Source: Nectonema munidae
Taxonomy: Eukaryota > Nematomorpha > Nectonematoida > Nectonematidae
Reading direction: 5' to 3'
Assembly: GCA_030549495.1 (NCBI GenBank)
Contig: JAUIRK010000101.1
Location: 558,001 to 622,000, forward strand
DNA length: 64,000 nt
Part shown: in pieces, positions 13,701-28,700 of the stretch
Numbering within the stretch: the first letter of the stretch is position 1
Layout of the letters: every line of letters begins with the position of its first letter
The notes under the pieces: generated by a model
The model's input: only the letters and a program-made list of their open reading frames with translations
Told to the model about the DNA's origin: nothing
Databases searched by the model: none
Program-made: the position numbers and the translations under genes

Positions 13701-16700
13701 CAAAGTGAAAAGGAACAAGCTCATGCTAACCAATTCGGATATACTTATCTTTAAGTAAATAATAATATTAGTTAAATAGGAAAAATGTAGTAAGGTTAAA
13801 TTTTACTAAAAAACGTTGTAATTTATTACTATTTGTAGAGTAGAATATATAGTAAAATGTTAAATTCCTAGAACAATTGAAAAATATATGGTACATAAAA
13901 TTATCAATCAAAACCAGCCTGTTTCTGTGAAATACCTCACTGGTGCACACGTCAATTTCATTGAGTACTCACAAGAAACAGTGTCATTCTTGACTGTAAT
14001 GAACAAGTAATATTAGTTGAAGATGTTCGCACATCGCCTACTGGTAGGGAGCAGGAGGAATCAACGATTTTAAAGAGTCAGGAGACAGAGTTTGAATTTA
14101 ATAAAATTACGTATTCAGAATCAAATTCTGATTCAGATTTTTTAAATATTAAAAATATTCTTTTAAACATTTTAACTAATGAAAAGAATAAGTTTAGTTA
14201 TTGTAAGCAGATGGAGTGGCCATTTTTTAATCCAAGATGAAATTAAGAGTTGGGTTTAAATATTTTAAATCATAAAGTGTTTGGATTCGGAGTTGGATAT
14301 TTTTAAGTGAGTCTGAGTCAGATATTTTTACTCGCAATCTGCATAATTGCGGGATTCTAGATGATCTAAAATCAAAAAAGTTTACTCAAATATAAAGGTT
14401 TTAATAAAGACTTTTACTCTCAGTTATTAACTTTTTACCTCATTATTATTGTTAAAACAGTTCAAATTATCTAATGTTTTGGTATGAACGAATGATAAGT
14501 CACAAATTACGCACTTAAAAATCTTTATTATAACATTCTGGTCTATTTTAAGATTCTTCTTATTATAATATGGGAGTCGGTTGCATAGATGTCGGGATTC
14601 GATAAAGCAAATTCTTTGCTTCGAATCTTGAATCAAGCATTTTCCCTTGTAATTTGACAAAATAGGAGCATTTGTGCTTTTTCAGTGAAAATACTTTGCA
14701 TGCAAGCTCAAATTTTGCTTTTAATTTAGAATCGAAAACATTTAAGTTTAAAGTGAAAAATTTGATAAAGGGTGCATCTTCGCAACACTTCAATCGATAC
14801 AATGAAGACATTTCATCTAACAACTTTACGAATCTACTTGACCAAATTAAAAATGGCGTAAGCTCGTTGTCTTGAGTGTATTAAAGGGCAGGCAAAATGC
14901 AATGATTTGCACATTTAGATGCTAGATCTTTTGTCCTACCTTCCGATTGTCAAAAGAAGCATCCGATTTAACGTAGCAAACATTGAGAAGTACTTGGATG
15001 AAAGCACGAATGAAATCAGAACAGTCATTGAATTTGCTTTACACGTCCAAAAAGTATGACACGATTTCGTCAAAGTATAAAACATGATGTTACGCTAATT
15101 CATTCAGAATGTGACGATAAGAGATAAGAACTTTCACAATTCCTTAGCCATCATCATTCAAAAGAATAAGTATTGGCTCGGAAATACCCTTTTCTACTTT
15201 CCTAAGTCGTATGAAATAAAGGAGAGGATTTCGTGCAAACTCGGCCAATTTTGTGCGCCAAATGCCAAGTGCTTAAAGGGCAAGGATATGAACATTGAGT
15301 GCAAGTGCTTACCTGGCTACTACCTTCCAAACAACTACCAATACTGTTCACGTATGTTTCTTATAATACATTATATATCTTCCAAAATTTCAAAATTAAA
15401 TATTTTCATCTTTCTAGTATACATATCAAATCGGATACAGTGATTAACCCTCTTTCGACCACAGCGACAAATGTCGACTTTACAAAAACGTCAATCGTCT
15501 GCGTTTATTAATTCTTTTTAATACAAATCTTCTGCTTTTTACTAGATATCGTCTGATTATTCTGGTTGATAACAGCTCAATGTAGTTATATAAATATGGC
15601 ATTATTAATTTAACATGTTTAACAAACACCTTAAAAAACTATGAACAAGCAAAATACTTATATCTTTTCATTTTTTTAATCTTCCAATTAAAGTATTAAT
15701 TTGACTATAAAAACAAGGAATTTTATCAATAAAGTATTGTTACTAAGACTCCTTTTGTCATAAGATTATTTTTCATTGTAGAAAAAAATTTTCGGTTATT
15801 ATAAAATAAGTTAAAAGACGAATTTAAAACAGAAATAATATAATTGATTGTGAAATTATGTTTAACGAATTTAGAAAAATACAAAGAAAGATAGTTAGTG
15901 GAGCTAACTAATTTCAAGGCAAGTTTATGGAGAGTGACCATTTTGTATACTAGATATTAATTTGATTGAAATAATTATTAGAATGAGCAAGTTTGTAGGT
16001 ATATATGTTTTTTCTTATATCGTTTATAGTCTAAAAATTTTCTATTTACAATTTATAATATTAATAATAATTAGCAGAGAATTATTGTGGTAAAACTTAT
16101 TAACTATAATAAAATTGTAATTTACTTATTTCATTACTTACTTTTATTAATCATTTGACTGAAACGTGTAGTAAAATATTATATTTTCACAGAAAAAATG
16201 AATTCTGAGAGTATTTAAAGGTAATTACAAATCCTTGTTTTAAGTTAAGTTCACTTTTTAAAGATTTATTTTAAATTTCATAAGGTCCGTTCTTCATGGT
16301 TTATTGAGCTTTTTTTATGCATAAAAGAGCCGTAAAAATAAAACATATTCAAGTATCATCTGTTCTTGGAATAGATTCGTATATTTTAGAGTCAAACCCC
16401 TTTATTTTATTTCCATGACACCTGTTGATCATCATATTTTTCTCAAATGGATTCCTCTTCAGACCTTCATAAATAATTGTTTTTAGTGTAAAATGTATTA
16501 ACTGATAAGTTTTTGGTTTAAACTCTTTAACCCTTTGAAGTGTGACACAGGTGTACCAAGAAATAATAATAATCGCCTGCTTACAAAATACAAAATTCCA
16601 TTGAAAAAAAGCAGATGATTATTCTTCAAAATTCTGGTCCTCAAAGGGTTAAGGACCAACATTTTGAATACTATTCGTCTGCTTTTATATCTAAAGCAGA

Positions 16701-19700
16701 CAATTTTCATTTCTTGGGACACCGGTGTCACACTGGTCCTCAAAGGGGTTAACTCTTACTGCATGAAGCTGTTTAACCGGTTATCGACCACAGTCGACAT
16801 ATGTTGACTTTACAAAAATATGAATCTTCTTCTTTTGTAGATGCTTTTTAATACAAATCTTCTGCTTTACATTGGATATCGTCTGATTATTCTGGTCGAT
16901 AACGGGTTAAGCGAATTTACGAGCTGTGCGTACTTAATTAATTGGATGAATGCTTTAGCGGCTTTGGAATTCGATATTTTACTACGTGTACTGAAGATAG
17001 ATGACGAAGACATAGAATACTCCTCCAGTTTCCTGAACCAAAAATCACCAAAACTCAATGAAATAACCGAAAAAGTACGAAGTGCGGTAAGACTTTTTTC
17101 TTTTCATTCATATCTTTTAATTTTTTTAATGTTTTTTTACTTTGCATTCTAAATATTTATAAAAACATTGAAATATATCTCAATATCTTTAATTTGTTTT
17201 AAAAAATTAAGATTTAGAAAAGTTTTGGGAAGATTCTATTTATATCCATTTTTTGAAATTATAATATACGAATAATTTTTTGAAAATAAATACGATTTTG
17301 ATAAGCCTTGAAAAGATTTGGGTTTATTTCCTTTTTTGAACCTATAATAATTATAACCGAATAAAAACAAAAATTATTTACATTCTAAATAATTCAGAGT
17401 ATTTAAATACATATCTTTAATTTTAATGTGATTAAACAAAATTAAGTTTTCAAAAAGTTTTGGGAAGATTTGGCTTTATTACAGATTATTTTCGTGGAAA
17501 GACACGTTGCATAAAATGCCGCTTTTCATTTATTAAACTGCCTTGATGACGGCAATCGATTTATCCACTCGTTTCTAAAATAATTATACCTTAAACATTT
17601 GATTACAAAACAATTGCTGTTAAAATCTTACTAGGAGCTAAGTTAGGAATAAAAATGTTCTTTTTGAATATTGAAACCTATTAAAATATCACCTACTACT
17701 TGAACAAATATTTATGGCTACACCAACAAGCCATGCTTTTTGGGTACTTTTCTCTTATCCCCCCACTCTAAAAAATTTTTAAAAAAGCAGACGATATTTT
17801 CTAAAATTGAAAGAACAGAATATTTCAGCTGAATATTTTCAGAAAATTTATATATGTATATAAAGTGGAATTATATATGTATATAAAGTGGAATTATATA
17901 TCTCTGTTATCTCCTTACCACTCTAAAAAAATTCTAAATGATATTATATAATAATCAGAGAAATGTTGATGAAGCAGTAAAAAAGTAAATAATTCACTAA
18001 AAAATTTTGTTATCTCCTTCCCACTCTAAAAAAATTCTAAATGATATTATATAATATAATCAGAGAAATGTTGATGAAGCAGTAAAAAAGTAAATCATTC
18101 ACTAAAAAATTATTTTTAGAGTTAGGGGGGGGAGATAACAGAAAAGTACCGCTTTTTGTGGGGCGTCATTTGAAGCAATCAAAATGTTTAGTAAAATGTT
18201 ATGAACCCCTTTCATCGATCATCAAAAAATACTAGTGAAAATTAACTAAAACTCATAAATCTTTAAAAACTAAATTTGACACCTATCAGATATAATGGAT
18301 ATATACACGAAATATGAGCTTGTGAAAGGTAAAAGACATTTTATAAAAGATTTGAAACGCTTCAAAAGAATAATTAAATGTTATTTCTTGTGATGAAGGA
18401 TAAGTGCCAAGAACGAAAAGATAATTAATCACACGATCAATATAATTATAAAAGTTTTTATATTTAGAAATTTTTCAAGAATTATTTCGATACAAATGTG
18501 GAAAAAACACATCTTAAATATATATACAAATTTTAACTACTAATATTTACATTTCAAAAAAAAACGTATATAGTGTTACTGTGGGCCAAGCATAATAACT
18601 TTTATGTTATTTTTGTTCAGATAAGTGGAGTCATGGCTTCTTCAAGGTGGTCTCCATTGTTTTATGGCGTAGAAATCACCAATCTGCAGGCTTCAAAAAT
18701 TTACAATGACGCGTGGAAGAAAGGAATAACGATTCACCTTAAACTCTATTTCAAAGATACCAACATTTTTAAAGTAATTTATCAAATTATCAAGTTTCCA
18801 TGTCCCCAAATATTCCATAAAATATTTTCCAGATTAAAAAAAAATTCTTTTTTTTACAAGTTTCTTTTAAGGTATGTTAAGTATCTCTATTAATTTAGCG
18901 TAAAAAAATTTATTCTTGTTCATTTAAAATCTGATTTGGGTTCTTAACCGATTACATAATTACCAAAATTATCTTTGAATTTATTAATTGAATGCTATTA
19001 ATTAAAAATAGTGTACAATTTTAAGCTTGTACTTATGAAGATTTTGAATTATAAAATCATAAACCAAATATAGTAATAATTGAAATCCGAGGTGGATTCT
19101 AACCCTTAAAATGGGTGAAAGAAACAAATGTTTTAGTATCTGGACTATGATATTATAATATTAATGTCGCAATCTTACACGCACTATCAAAAATATTTAG
19201 AGAAGGCATTATGTAGGAGAGTGTGTTCCCGATTTATATATTTTTTAAATTAACTCTACAAAATAAATGAAAAATAATAACAAAATCTTAAAAAAGCCCA
19301 TTAACCCGTTAACGACCAGAATATAATCAGACGATATCTAGTATAAAGCAGAAGATTTGTGTTAAAAAGCATTAATAAACGCAGACGAATCACATTTTTG
19401 TAAAGTCGACTCTGGGCGTTAATGGGTTAATATTTAAGTAACTGATTTAACTCTAACACAAAGAAATAATGACAGAGCGGAATTCGTGGAAATTCTTGTG
19501 TCAGTTTAGTAAAAATACTTTTTAAAAATCAATCACAGTTGGGAATTGAACAAACGTTCTCTAAATTTTACTTCAATATTCTCACAACATTACAACTGAA
19601 TTTCAGTCACCTTTTGTGATATAAAATTTAATTAGACTAAAATGTTCATAAAATTACATACAAAAAAGAGCGTATTACAGCATACATTGTACATCATCTA

Positions 19701-22700
19701 TACCATTGATAAGATAATAATTGCATTCAAATGAGAATATAAATGGAAAATAATGGGAAGCTTTATGAAATTTTCTCGGCATTTACGATGTAAGTATTTG
19801 CGTTTTGTTTAGTCGTATCCTATCACAAAAAGTAACTTAAATGCATACTTGGATCGAAAATTGTCCTACTTAAAGAACCGCATTTCAAGCAAAAAATCCA
19901 AAATATTAGTGGATCCTAACTCTCTTTCCGAAATTCCCATGAAAAGCTCTTTCAAGCAGTACTTCCAAGAAGACTGCAATCTCAGGAATAACACAAAATG
20001 TGGAAAGAATGCGGATTGCAGAGTTGTCAGCAACATTGCAACTTGTTTGTGCCGAGTAGGATATCGCCTGGAGAAAAACAGCATTGAATGCAAGAGTATG
20101 ATTCATTTTACTTACATGTTTAAATACAAATTTTGTTCTTTGTAAGAGTATAGCCTCTAACAATGTGCTTTATTTTCAGAAGTGGAAGTTAAGGATATTC
20201 TGTTTTACGTTGAAAATGAAAAAAACTTGTCAAATTCAGAAATAAGTAGAGAAATTAAGATAAAGGTATTCTTTTGAAGATATCATTTGTAATGTAAATT
20301 AAAGTGTATTAAAAAATATATTTATAGAATTTCGTTTTTTATAGGAGTGAAAGATAATAATTTATATAAACAGTTGCATTAATATAGATGAAAATAACAC
20401 TTTATTGAAATATTTTGACTACCATTAGTCTTTATCATTAGAAGTTGAGTGAATTTCGATTCTGATCAATTAACTTGATTGATAAAGCGCAATGATAGTT
20501 GAAATATTCCAATAAAGTGTTATGTTTTGCAATCATATTAATGCAATCCTTTACTTTATACAAGTGGTTCTCAACCATTTTTAACGAAGGAACAAATTAA
20601 GGACCAACGTTGCACTAGTGGACCGTACCAAAGGCATAAAATCTGCTTTATTAAGAGCCGTTTTTAATTAACTCTGAAATATTATTCTAGTTGCAAATGG
20701 AATCCAAATTTTTGCATATATATCAAAAAATTAATAAATTAGATTTTTCATAAATAATAAATTTTTTGCTAAATTTTTACTGTTTTATTATGATATTGTT
20801 ATCGTATTTGGATCATTTACTGTTATTTTTAAAAAATATTCTCTATACTTTACTTTTTAATAAAAGAGATATAAGATGATTGATTTCAAAAAACAATTAA
20901 GCATTTGATGTTTTTGGTAAAATATTTTAATTGTATTAGTAATATTTCAACAATATTATGATATTGTATTAGCTACGTAAAATTTGACAGCAAAATTGTT
21001 GTTCTTTTCACAATCAAGAAAATTTCATTATGCGAATAGTTTTTTAAATAATTTGTTTGAATTAACGAGTGTTGACTTCTTCGAGTTGAGCACCTCGTTG
21101 ATGGACCATTTAGGCAGGTAAAAAAAAGATTTGCCTAATTTTCGAATTTTAAATACTTTGTCTTTCTTGTTTGTTATATAATTTAATAATGGCGATTAAA
21201 TATATAATTTTATGTAAGTTGTGTAAATTTAGATCACGCTAAATATGTTATATATATTATATATTGTATTTTCACTACCTTTTTATCTTTTTTCGATTGT
21301 ATTTTATCTTTTTTGATTCTATTCTAAATGAAAAAAGGTAAAATGGAATCGATAAAAGCTAAATTAGAACTGAAATAAAAATTTTGTAAATTCAATTCTT
21401 TATTTTTAATCTCAGAACAAGCATTTACAAGTTATTTACATGGACATTTTTTTATATACTCTATCAACTAGAATGAAGATTAATACTATATTATTTTTTT
21501 GAATCTTTCTAGAGGCGATGTTGAGACTTCCTTTGCAACAAAAATTTTTAATGAAAGTGTTCATGATCTTTTTGTTTTAGCCGTGTTTGTATTAATTTCC
21601 ATAGACGATATATACATACAGTAACGTAGTCAGATATTCAGCATATAGGGTACGTTTCTTTGGAAAATGACGTTATTGATTGTAAAAAATATTCGAAGTT
21701 ATGTACTAAAAAAGTAAACTACGATAAATATCTAAGTTCGGACTATGTATATCTTCGTAGGCTTTTTTTATCGAACCTTTGAAGTTGAAGTTCATTACTT
21801 GAATGGTAACATATTCCAGTCAATAACGTTTTGTGATTTATTTATTTCTTTGTTTCATTTCCTTAACACTTAGAGGAAATTAACTTATTCAAACTGCTTC
21901 TGAATTATAAATTTAATAATTTTTTTTTGCTCTAGAATAACTTTTAAGTGATAAAAGATTAACGTTGAAAGACTACATAGTTGAGAGCACTATTGTTTGT
22001 GTTGCAATAATTGAGTTTTAAATAAACTTTTTAAATATTTAACCAATTTCACATGAATTTTATTATTTAACTTTATATATATCAAATTTGATGTTTTTAA
22101 TTTTGCTAACACAATATAATATTTCATTTTAACTTCTTTCAACAGATACTTAAATAGATACCTTCTTTCCAAGATAAACAACGACTATATCAATATTCTC
22201 TGCGGTGATTTCAATATAAACCTTTTCGAATTAGAATATAGAACTACTGTAAATTTTTTTTATAATCTCATTCTATCCAGTTTTTTGAAGCCTGTTATTA
22301 CATTACCTACTAGGCCTCATTCGAATACACTTATTGACAACATTTTCATCAATCAAAGCTACAATGAGTTTTTCGCTTTGAATTGCCATTCTTTTTTTCA
22401 GATCACATTCCCCTTTTAGTATCGATTAATTTGGGAAAAAATTTAAGTAAATCGGTGTTGAAGAAGACTTTTTTGATGAAAAGCTTTTCATCAGAGTTGC
22501 TTCTGAAGCCATAAATTCTTTGAAAACCTCTGAGTCATTTGATAACCCTGATAAACCTTTTTCATCTTTAACACACGTTATTAAGTCGTCTGTTGAAGCG
22601 TCAACTAGAATAGATCATAAGATAATTAACAGATACAAAATTAGAATGAAACCTTGGATTTCCTTTGAAGTTGTCAATCTCATCAAAGCAAGAGATACTA

Positions 22701-25700
22701 TGTTTAAAAAATGAAGATATACAAATGCAGTGAGAGAAGTTTACAATTAGATGTACTAGCAAATATATTTCTTTGAGAAATTTAATTAAGTACAAAGTTC
22801 GTCTCCTAAAAGAATCATACTATGGTAATCTATTTACTAAACATAGTTCAATTCAGGAGACTTGGTCAATAGTCAATAAAACACTGAAAAACCCTCAAAC
22901 TAGAAGTATTACTTTGAGAGAAGGAGATACGCTCATAGATAACGACTATTTAGTTGTAAAAGCTTAATGCTTATTTCTCTCGTGCTTGCTCGAATGTTCC
23001 AAACAATTTTAACATGAATCTTCTTATGCTATGATGATGGCTCTTTTTCTTTCATTAATGTTGATAGGTAGGTGTTTTGAATGAAATAAACAAAATAAAA
23101 AGCAGTCATTCATGTGATATATATGGATATCGACTTATCATATTAAGCTAATTGGTACTGTCTCTGAGTTTTTAGCTATGGCTATCAACTCGGCTTTTAG
23201 ACATTGATATTCCCTTCTATTCTCAAAACACATAAAGTAATCCCTCTCTGGAAAAAAGAAGATCGGAGAGATGTAGATAACTACCGACCTATTTCGTTGG
23301 TGCCTGCACTTTCCAAAGTTTTTGAAAGAGTTATTCTCACTCAGCTTGAAGGTCATATATTGAAAATAAACTTGTTCATAAGATCAATTCGGTTTCAGGA
23401 AGGACTATTCAACAGAAATTTTGCACTCTTTCCTCATTGAAGAACTCGTTTCTCTTTAGAAAAAAAGAAGACATGGTCCTTCTTTTTTGATATGAGTAAG
23501 GCCTTTGATTCAGTCAACCACTCACTGTTGATCCAAAAACTTTCTAAGTCTAGGATCAGTAAAAACTCTCTTTCACTCCTCTGTTCATATCTTTCTGCTC
23601 GCAAACAGTGTGTATCGGTGAATAATTCTCTTTCATCTTTCACTCCTATCAGATCAGGTGTACCACAGGGCTCTGTTTTATCTCCCCTATTGTTTAGTCT
23701 CTATGTAAATGATATTTTTGATGTATCAAATATATTTTCCTTTGTTCTCTATGCTGATGACTTCTGTGGCTATTTCCCACTTTCCTGTATTAAAAAAGAT
23801 AATTGTATCAATATTAACATGTTTTTATATAATCTAAACCTATTTTATGCTTGGTGCACGAATAATGATTTGAAAATTAACTATGTAAAATCTAAAGCAA
23901 TGGTTGTATCCATGAAAAACAGTGTAAATGAAGACTTTCTATCCAAAGCACGTTTCAACATAGTCAACAAGTTTAATCTACTTGGGCTTGTGCTTGACAA
24001 TAAGCTAAGCTTTTCCCATCATGTTAATATGGTTTCAAATAAATTGAGCCAAATCATTGGAGTTTTTCATCGCACAAAACATTTCTTTCCTACGAATATC
24101 AAGCTCCTTCTTTACAAAACTCTGTTCTTGCCACACATTCAGTATAGCCTCATAAACTGGTACCCAAGCGGTAAAAATCGTATTGAGATTTTACAAAAGC
24201 GTGCTCTCAGAAATGTTTTCAATCTCAAATACAACTCACACACAGAACCTGTCTTCAAAATTCACTATCTACTCAAACTGAATGATCTCTTCAATCTTAA
24301 AGTTGTTGCTTTTTGCATAAAAACATCAATAACAGACCACATGGACTCTTCAGCAAATTTCTACAATATAATGATAATATAAAGCACAAACCCGAAAAGC
24401 ACACGATCCTTTGCCTGTGTTTTTCCGACTCTCAACTTCTACTGTGTCAGTCAGATACAAAACAAATTTACTTCACAAACAATTTCCTTTTCTCTTTCAA
24501 GACCCCAGTTTATCTGTGAAAACCTTCAAAAAAGTTTGGAAAAATTTTTTCATTTCTTCCTATAGCCATTATACCTATTGTGACAGAAACTGCTATGTCT
24601 GCTCTACTTCCTAATTTTATTATTTGACTCTACAACAATATTCCACTTTGTTTCCGTAAGCAATGCTTTGAACTCGTGTCCTCGATGCTTCATTTTTCTA
24701 CCCTATCCTTGAAAGTCTGTGTTGAATCCTAACTGCGGCCTCCTGGCTTTTGGATCTTCACAAAATTACCTACATTATTTTCATACTGTTTCGATAATTT
24801 GGTTCAGTTGTTTTTGTCATACTTTTCTCATGCGTAAACTTTCATTTGTAAATAAATATCATATAAATTTAAAAAAAAAAAAAAAATTTTTACTTAAATG
24901 AATAATATAAAAAAATGATAAATTAAAAACATAATATTTCTATGCTAAGATTTACAAGAGTATATTTGAGAAATTTATTCGCAAGGTAAAAAAATATCAA
25001 ACGAATCTCTTTGATCTTGTTCGATTACATTATTCTACGTATTATTATTTTTGTTGGAAATTTCGATACATTTTTTCAATATCGTGATTTTTTTCCGATG
25101 CCATTTTCGGTACGAAAATATGTGAATTTAAAAATTTTTTTTTTTTTGAATTTTAGCGTAGGCTGTCACTTACAGGGGACAAAGCGAAGCGCAACTCTCT
25201 ATCTGCCTTCCTACATTCTTTGTCTGAAATTAAACTAACAAATGTTGATTATTACAGCTCTACTTAATAAAATCGCAAAATGCGAAAATGGAATTAAAAT
25301 ACTATATATAATAATTAAAGAGCAAAAAAGTTCAATTCTGGTCTACTTAACACTTTTAAGCTTGAATATTTGTTTATGGATTAAACATATGGTATATCCA
25401 AAACGTATTCTGATCGTATGCTTATTTAAGGATCGTGAATTTGTTAAGAAAAACTTTCTATTGTAAAATATTCTTTTCTTCCATTCTATTTATTATTTTT
25501 AAAATTGTTAGTATATCGTTGAAGAATGAAATAAAACGTATTTATATAAACAGTTTTTAATGTTAAATATAGAATACATTAATATCATGAAAATGGGATT
25601 TCTTTACATGATATTAGATTATATTTATTATTTTATTTAGCTAGAAGAGACACTTAAAAAAAAAAGCAATGAAAGTGATAAAGTGTATCTTGATACTTTG

Positions 25701-28700
25701 GTAAAGATTTTAGAACCGAACATAAATAATATGGTTGTTGTGGGAGCTACCGTTATTTTGAACCAAGAGAATAGGAGGAATATGGATTCATTTATGAAGA
25801 AAAGTAATTATACGCGTTTTTTATATTATCAGTCCAAACCCTAACCTCAGCTAAAAATATCTTGGGCGAGTGAAAGAAATAGCATGTAGGCAGAGGGGTG
25901 GAGAACGGATACACGCAACATTTTTAAATCGTCTAATAATTTTTAAATTTATTCCAATCTTCCCCACTGAGTTTCCCATAAAAGGGGGATTTTAGAATTT
26001 TTGAACGATCGACAATCGAATTGAGATCATCTCAAATATTGCGTTTCACCGAATTATCTGTTCATGTGACAGTTAAATTTACAGTAGTAGTTAGGTTGTA
26101 AGAAAATGTCTTATGTACCCAAATTAATTATGTAAAATTAAACTACCCTAAATAACTACCTCATTATCTAAATAAATGCAAGGACGGATCTATAATGGGG
26201 TAGTAGGGGCAATTATGCATGGGCAATGTCACTTTATTTTGTTAAAACTTGATGATAATGATGAACCACTGAGTTACTTGTTTCTTGTTACTTTTTTGAA
26301 GAGATAGTGCTAGTGTATGCGAGTGTGTGCATTGTACAAACTAATGCATTAAAAACAACTCATTTGTCATATATATATATATATATATATAAATCGCGAC
26401 TCCCCCTTCCCCGTGTATTTAGTTTTCTATTTTGGTCACTGAAATCACTAATTATTATCTAAACAACTAAAAATAAACGAAATAATACTTAACAATAACT
26501 TTTACATTATATCATTTGACGTTCTATCGTAAATCTAAAAAAATATACCTAAATTAAATAAAAAGAAATCAGTAGTAAATTGTGAATAAATAATGAGGAA
26601 TAGTATAATAATTAATTATTACGTAATAATTGAGCTAATAGAATAAAAAAGAAAATCCTTGTGTCCTATTTTAAATAGCCTGCTATAGCATTATTTCTAA
26701 TTGCTTCCTCAAGACCTAATGAACGCTTGATAAAATATTAAATTCAATTGGTTGCTAAATTTGATTACCATTGTCAATCATATTTATGAACGCCTTAATC
26801 TTGCCTAACTGTTAATATGTGAAAAAGTTAATATGTAATATTATGAGAAAATATCTTCTTATAGAGGTTATCACAATATACACACAAAAAAGATATATAT
26901 ATATAGTAGAAAATAGGTTGTTCTATTATTATCGATTGTAATCTTTGTATATAGGTTTTAATAGCAATATGAATTTACTGAAAATACGATGAATTTCTTC
27001 ACTACTTCATGATTAAAAAACTTAACAATCCGTCTAACGGCACATTCTAAATAGAAAAGAACGGCACATTCTAGTAGAGAAAATTTTTTTCCTCCTTGAT
27101 TCATCCAAGTTTTTTCATGTCCGTTCAAGTTTGTTTTTTTCTTATTAGTTGTCCTTAATTTTTTCTTATTTTAGAAAACATTAAAAAGTTTGTAATACTA
27201 TCATTTAGTTTATAAATAAGTGTACAATATTTTCAATGAAAAGTAAACATTTGAAAAATGAAAAGTCTTCTGAAGATTGGACGTGTAATGTTTGTACAAT
27301 GAAAGTAGAAAAAATGATTATGTGTAGTTCTTGTTTTGAATGGTATTGCTATTCTTGTCAAGATATAAGTGCAGAGTTTTGTAATATTCTTGAAACTTGG
27401 GAGAGTAAAAGTTTCCGTTGGTATTGTAAAAAATGTGTTATTGAAGATGTCAAACCAATGAAAACAATCCTTAAAGAGTTTAAAAACAAAACTTGTGATA
27501 AATTTTCTAAAGTTACGGAATCAATCTCTAAATTTGAAGAAAAACTAGATAATATAGAAGCTTCTCAAAAAATGTGAGTAATTGTTATGAGAGATCAACT
27601 ATCAAGTTAGATTTGAAGCTCGCTGATTTTGAAAAAACAAGTTCTGACATTAATCAGAAGTCTGAAAAATTAGTTGAATCTTGCAGTGTAAGTCTAATTA
27701 CACACAGAGTAATCTTAATACAATAATAATTAATGAAGCTTTTTTCAATCAACTTAATCTCGCAGCTGATAAAGAAAGACCTTCATTCAATCATGTTATT
27801 CATGGAGTGAAAGAGTTCAATGAAAAAACTCAAACTAGAATTGAAGATACAGGGTATATAAAAAAGTTATTTGACGAGCATCTCAAGTTAGAAGATATAA
27901 AGATTAAGGAAATAAGAAGACTTGGTAAAATCTCTGAGCCAAAAGTTAATTCTAAAAGGCCCTTACAAATAGTATATCAAAGTATAGAGAGTAAAAATAA
28001 AGTTTCAAGTACCCTATCTCTTTTTAAAAGCGCTCCTTCTGACTATAAAATGATTTATGTATCCAATGATTTGAATCCTTAAGAAAGAGACAGGTTAAAA
28101 AATTTCGTAAGCTGGCGAAAAGCAAAAATGAGGGAGATAGATCTGATGAAGGTATACTTGATGGTAATAAATCTGTTTACTATGTAGTCAGAGGTGATCC
28201 TGTTGTTGGGATAAGTATAAAAAGAAGTTTTTTTCCAAAATAAGTTTAGTGTATCTTGTGAACCTCCAGTTTACATTGATACATCCAAAACCAGTTCTCT
28301 GAAAGTTCTTTACATAAATGCGAACCAACTATTCAAGAAATTGGGTGAGCTTAATTTAATGATTCATTTGCACTCTTATGATGTAATATTTATCACTGAG
28401 TTTTTGTCGAAAAAGTTTTCTATGAATAGATTTACCATAAATAGTTATATCATTGAAGGATATTCTTTGTTATTTTAAAAGCAATTTACATTCGATTCAT
28501 CAGATTTCTACTAATGAACTACAACATAACTAAATAAGAATCTAAACTTATTGATGATTGGAAAATAAGTAGCATAACTCCCGTTTTTAAAAAAGGTGAT
28601 AGAAATAAATTATCCAACAACAGACCTATCTCTGTGAATTCAGTAGTGTTTAAAATTTTTGAATCCATTATTAAAGACAACATTTTTTATCATATAGTGA

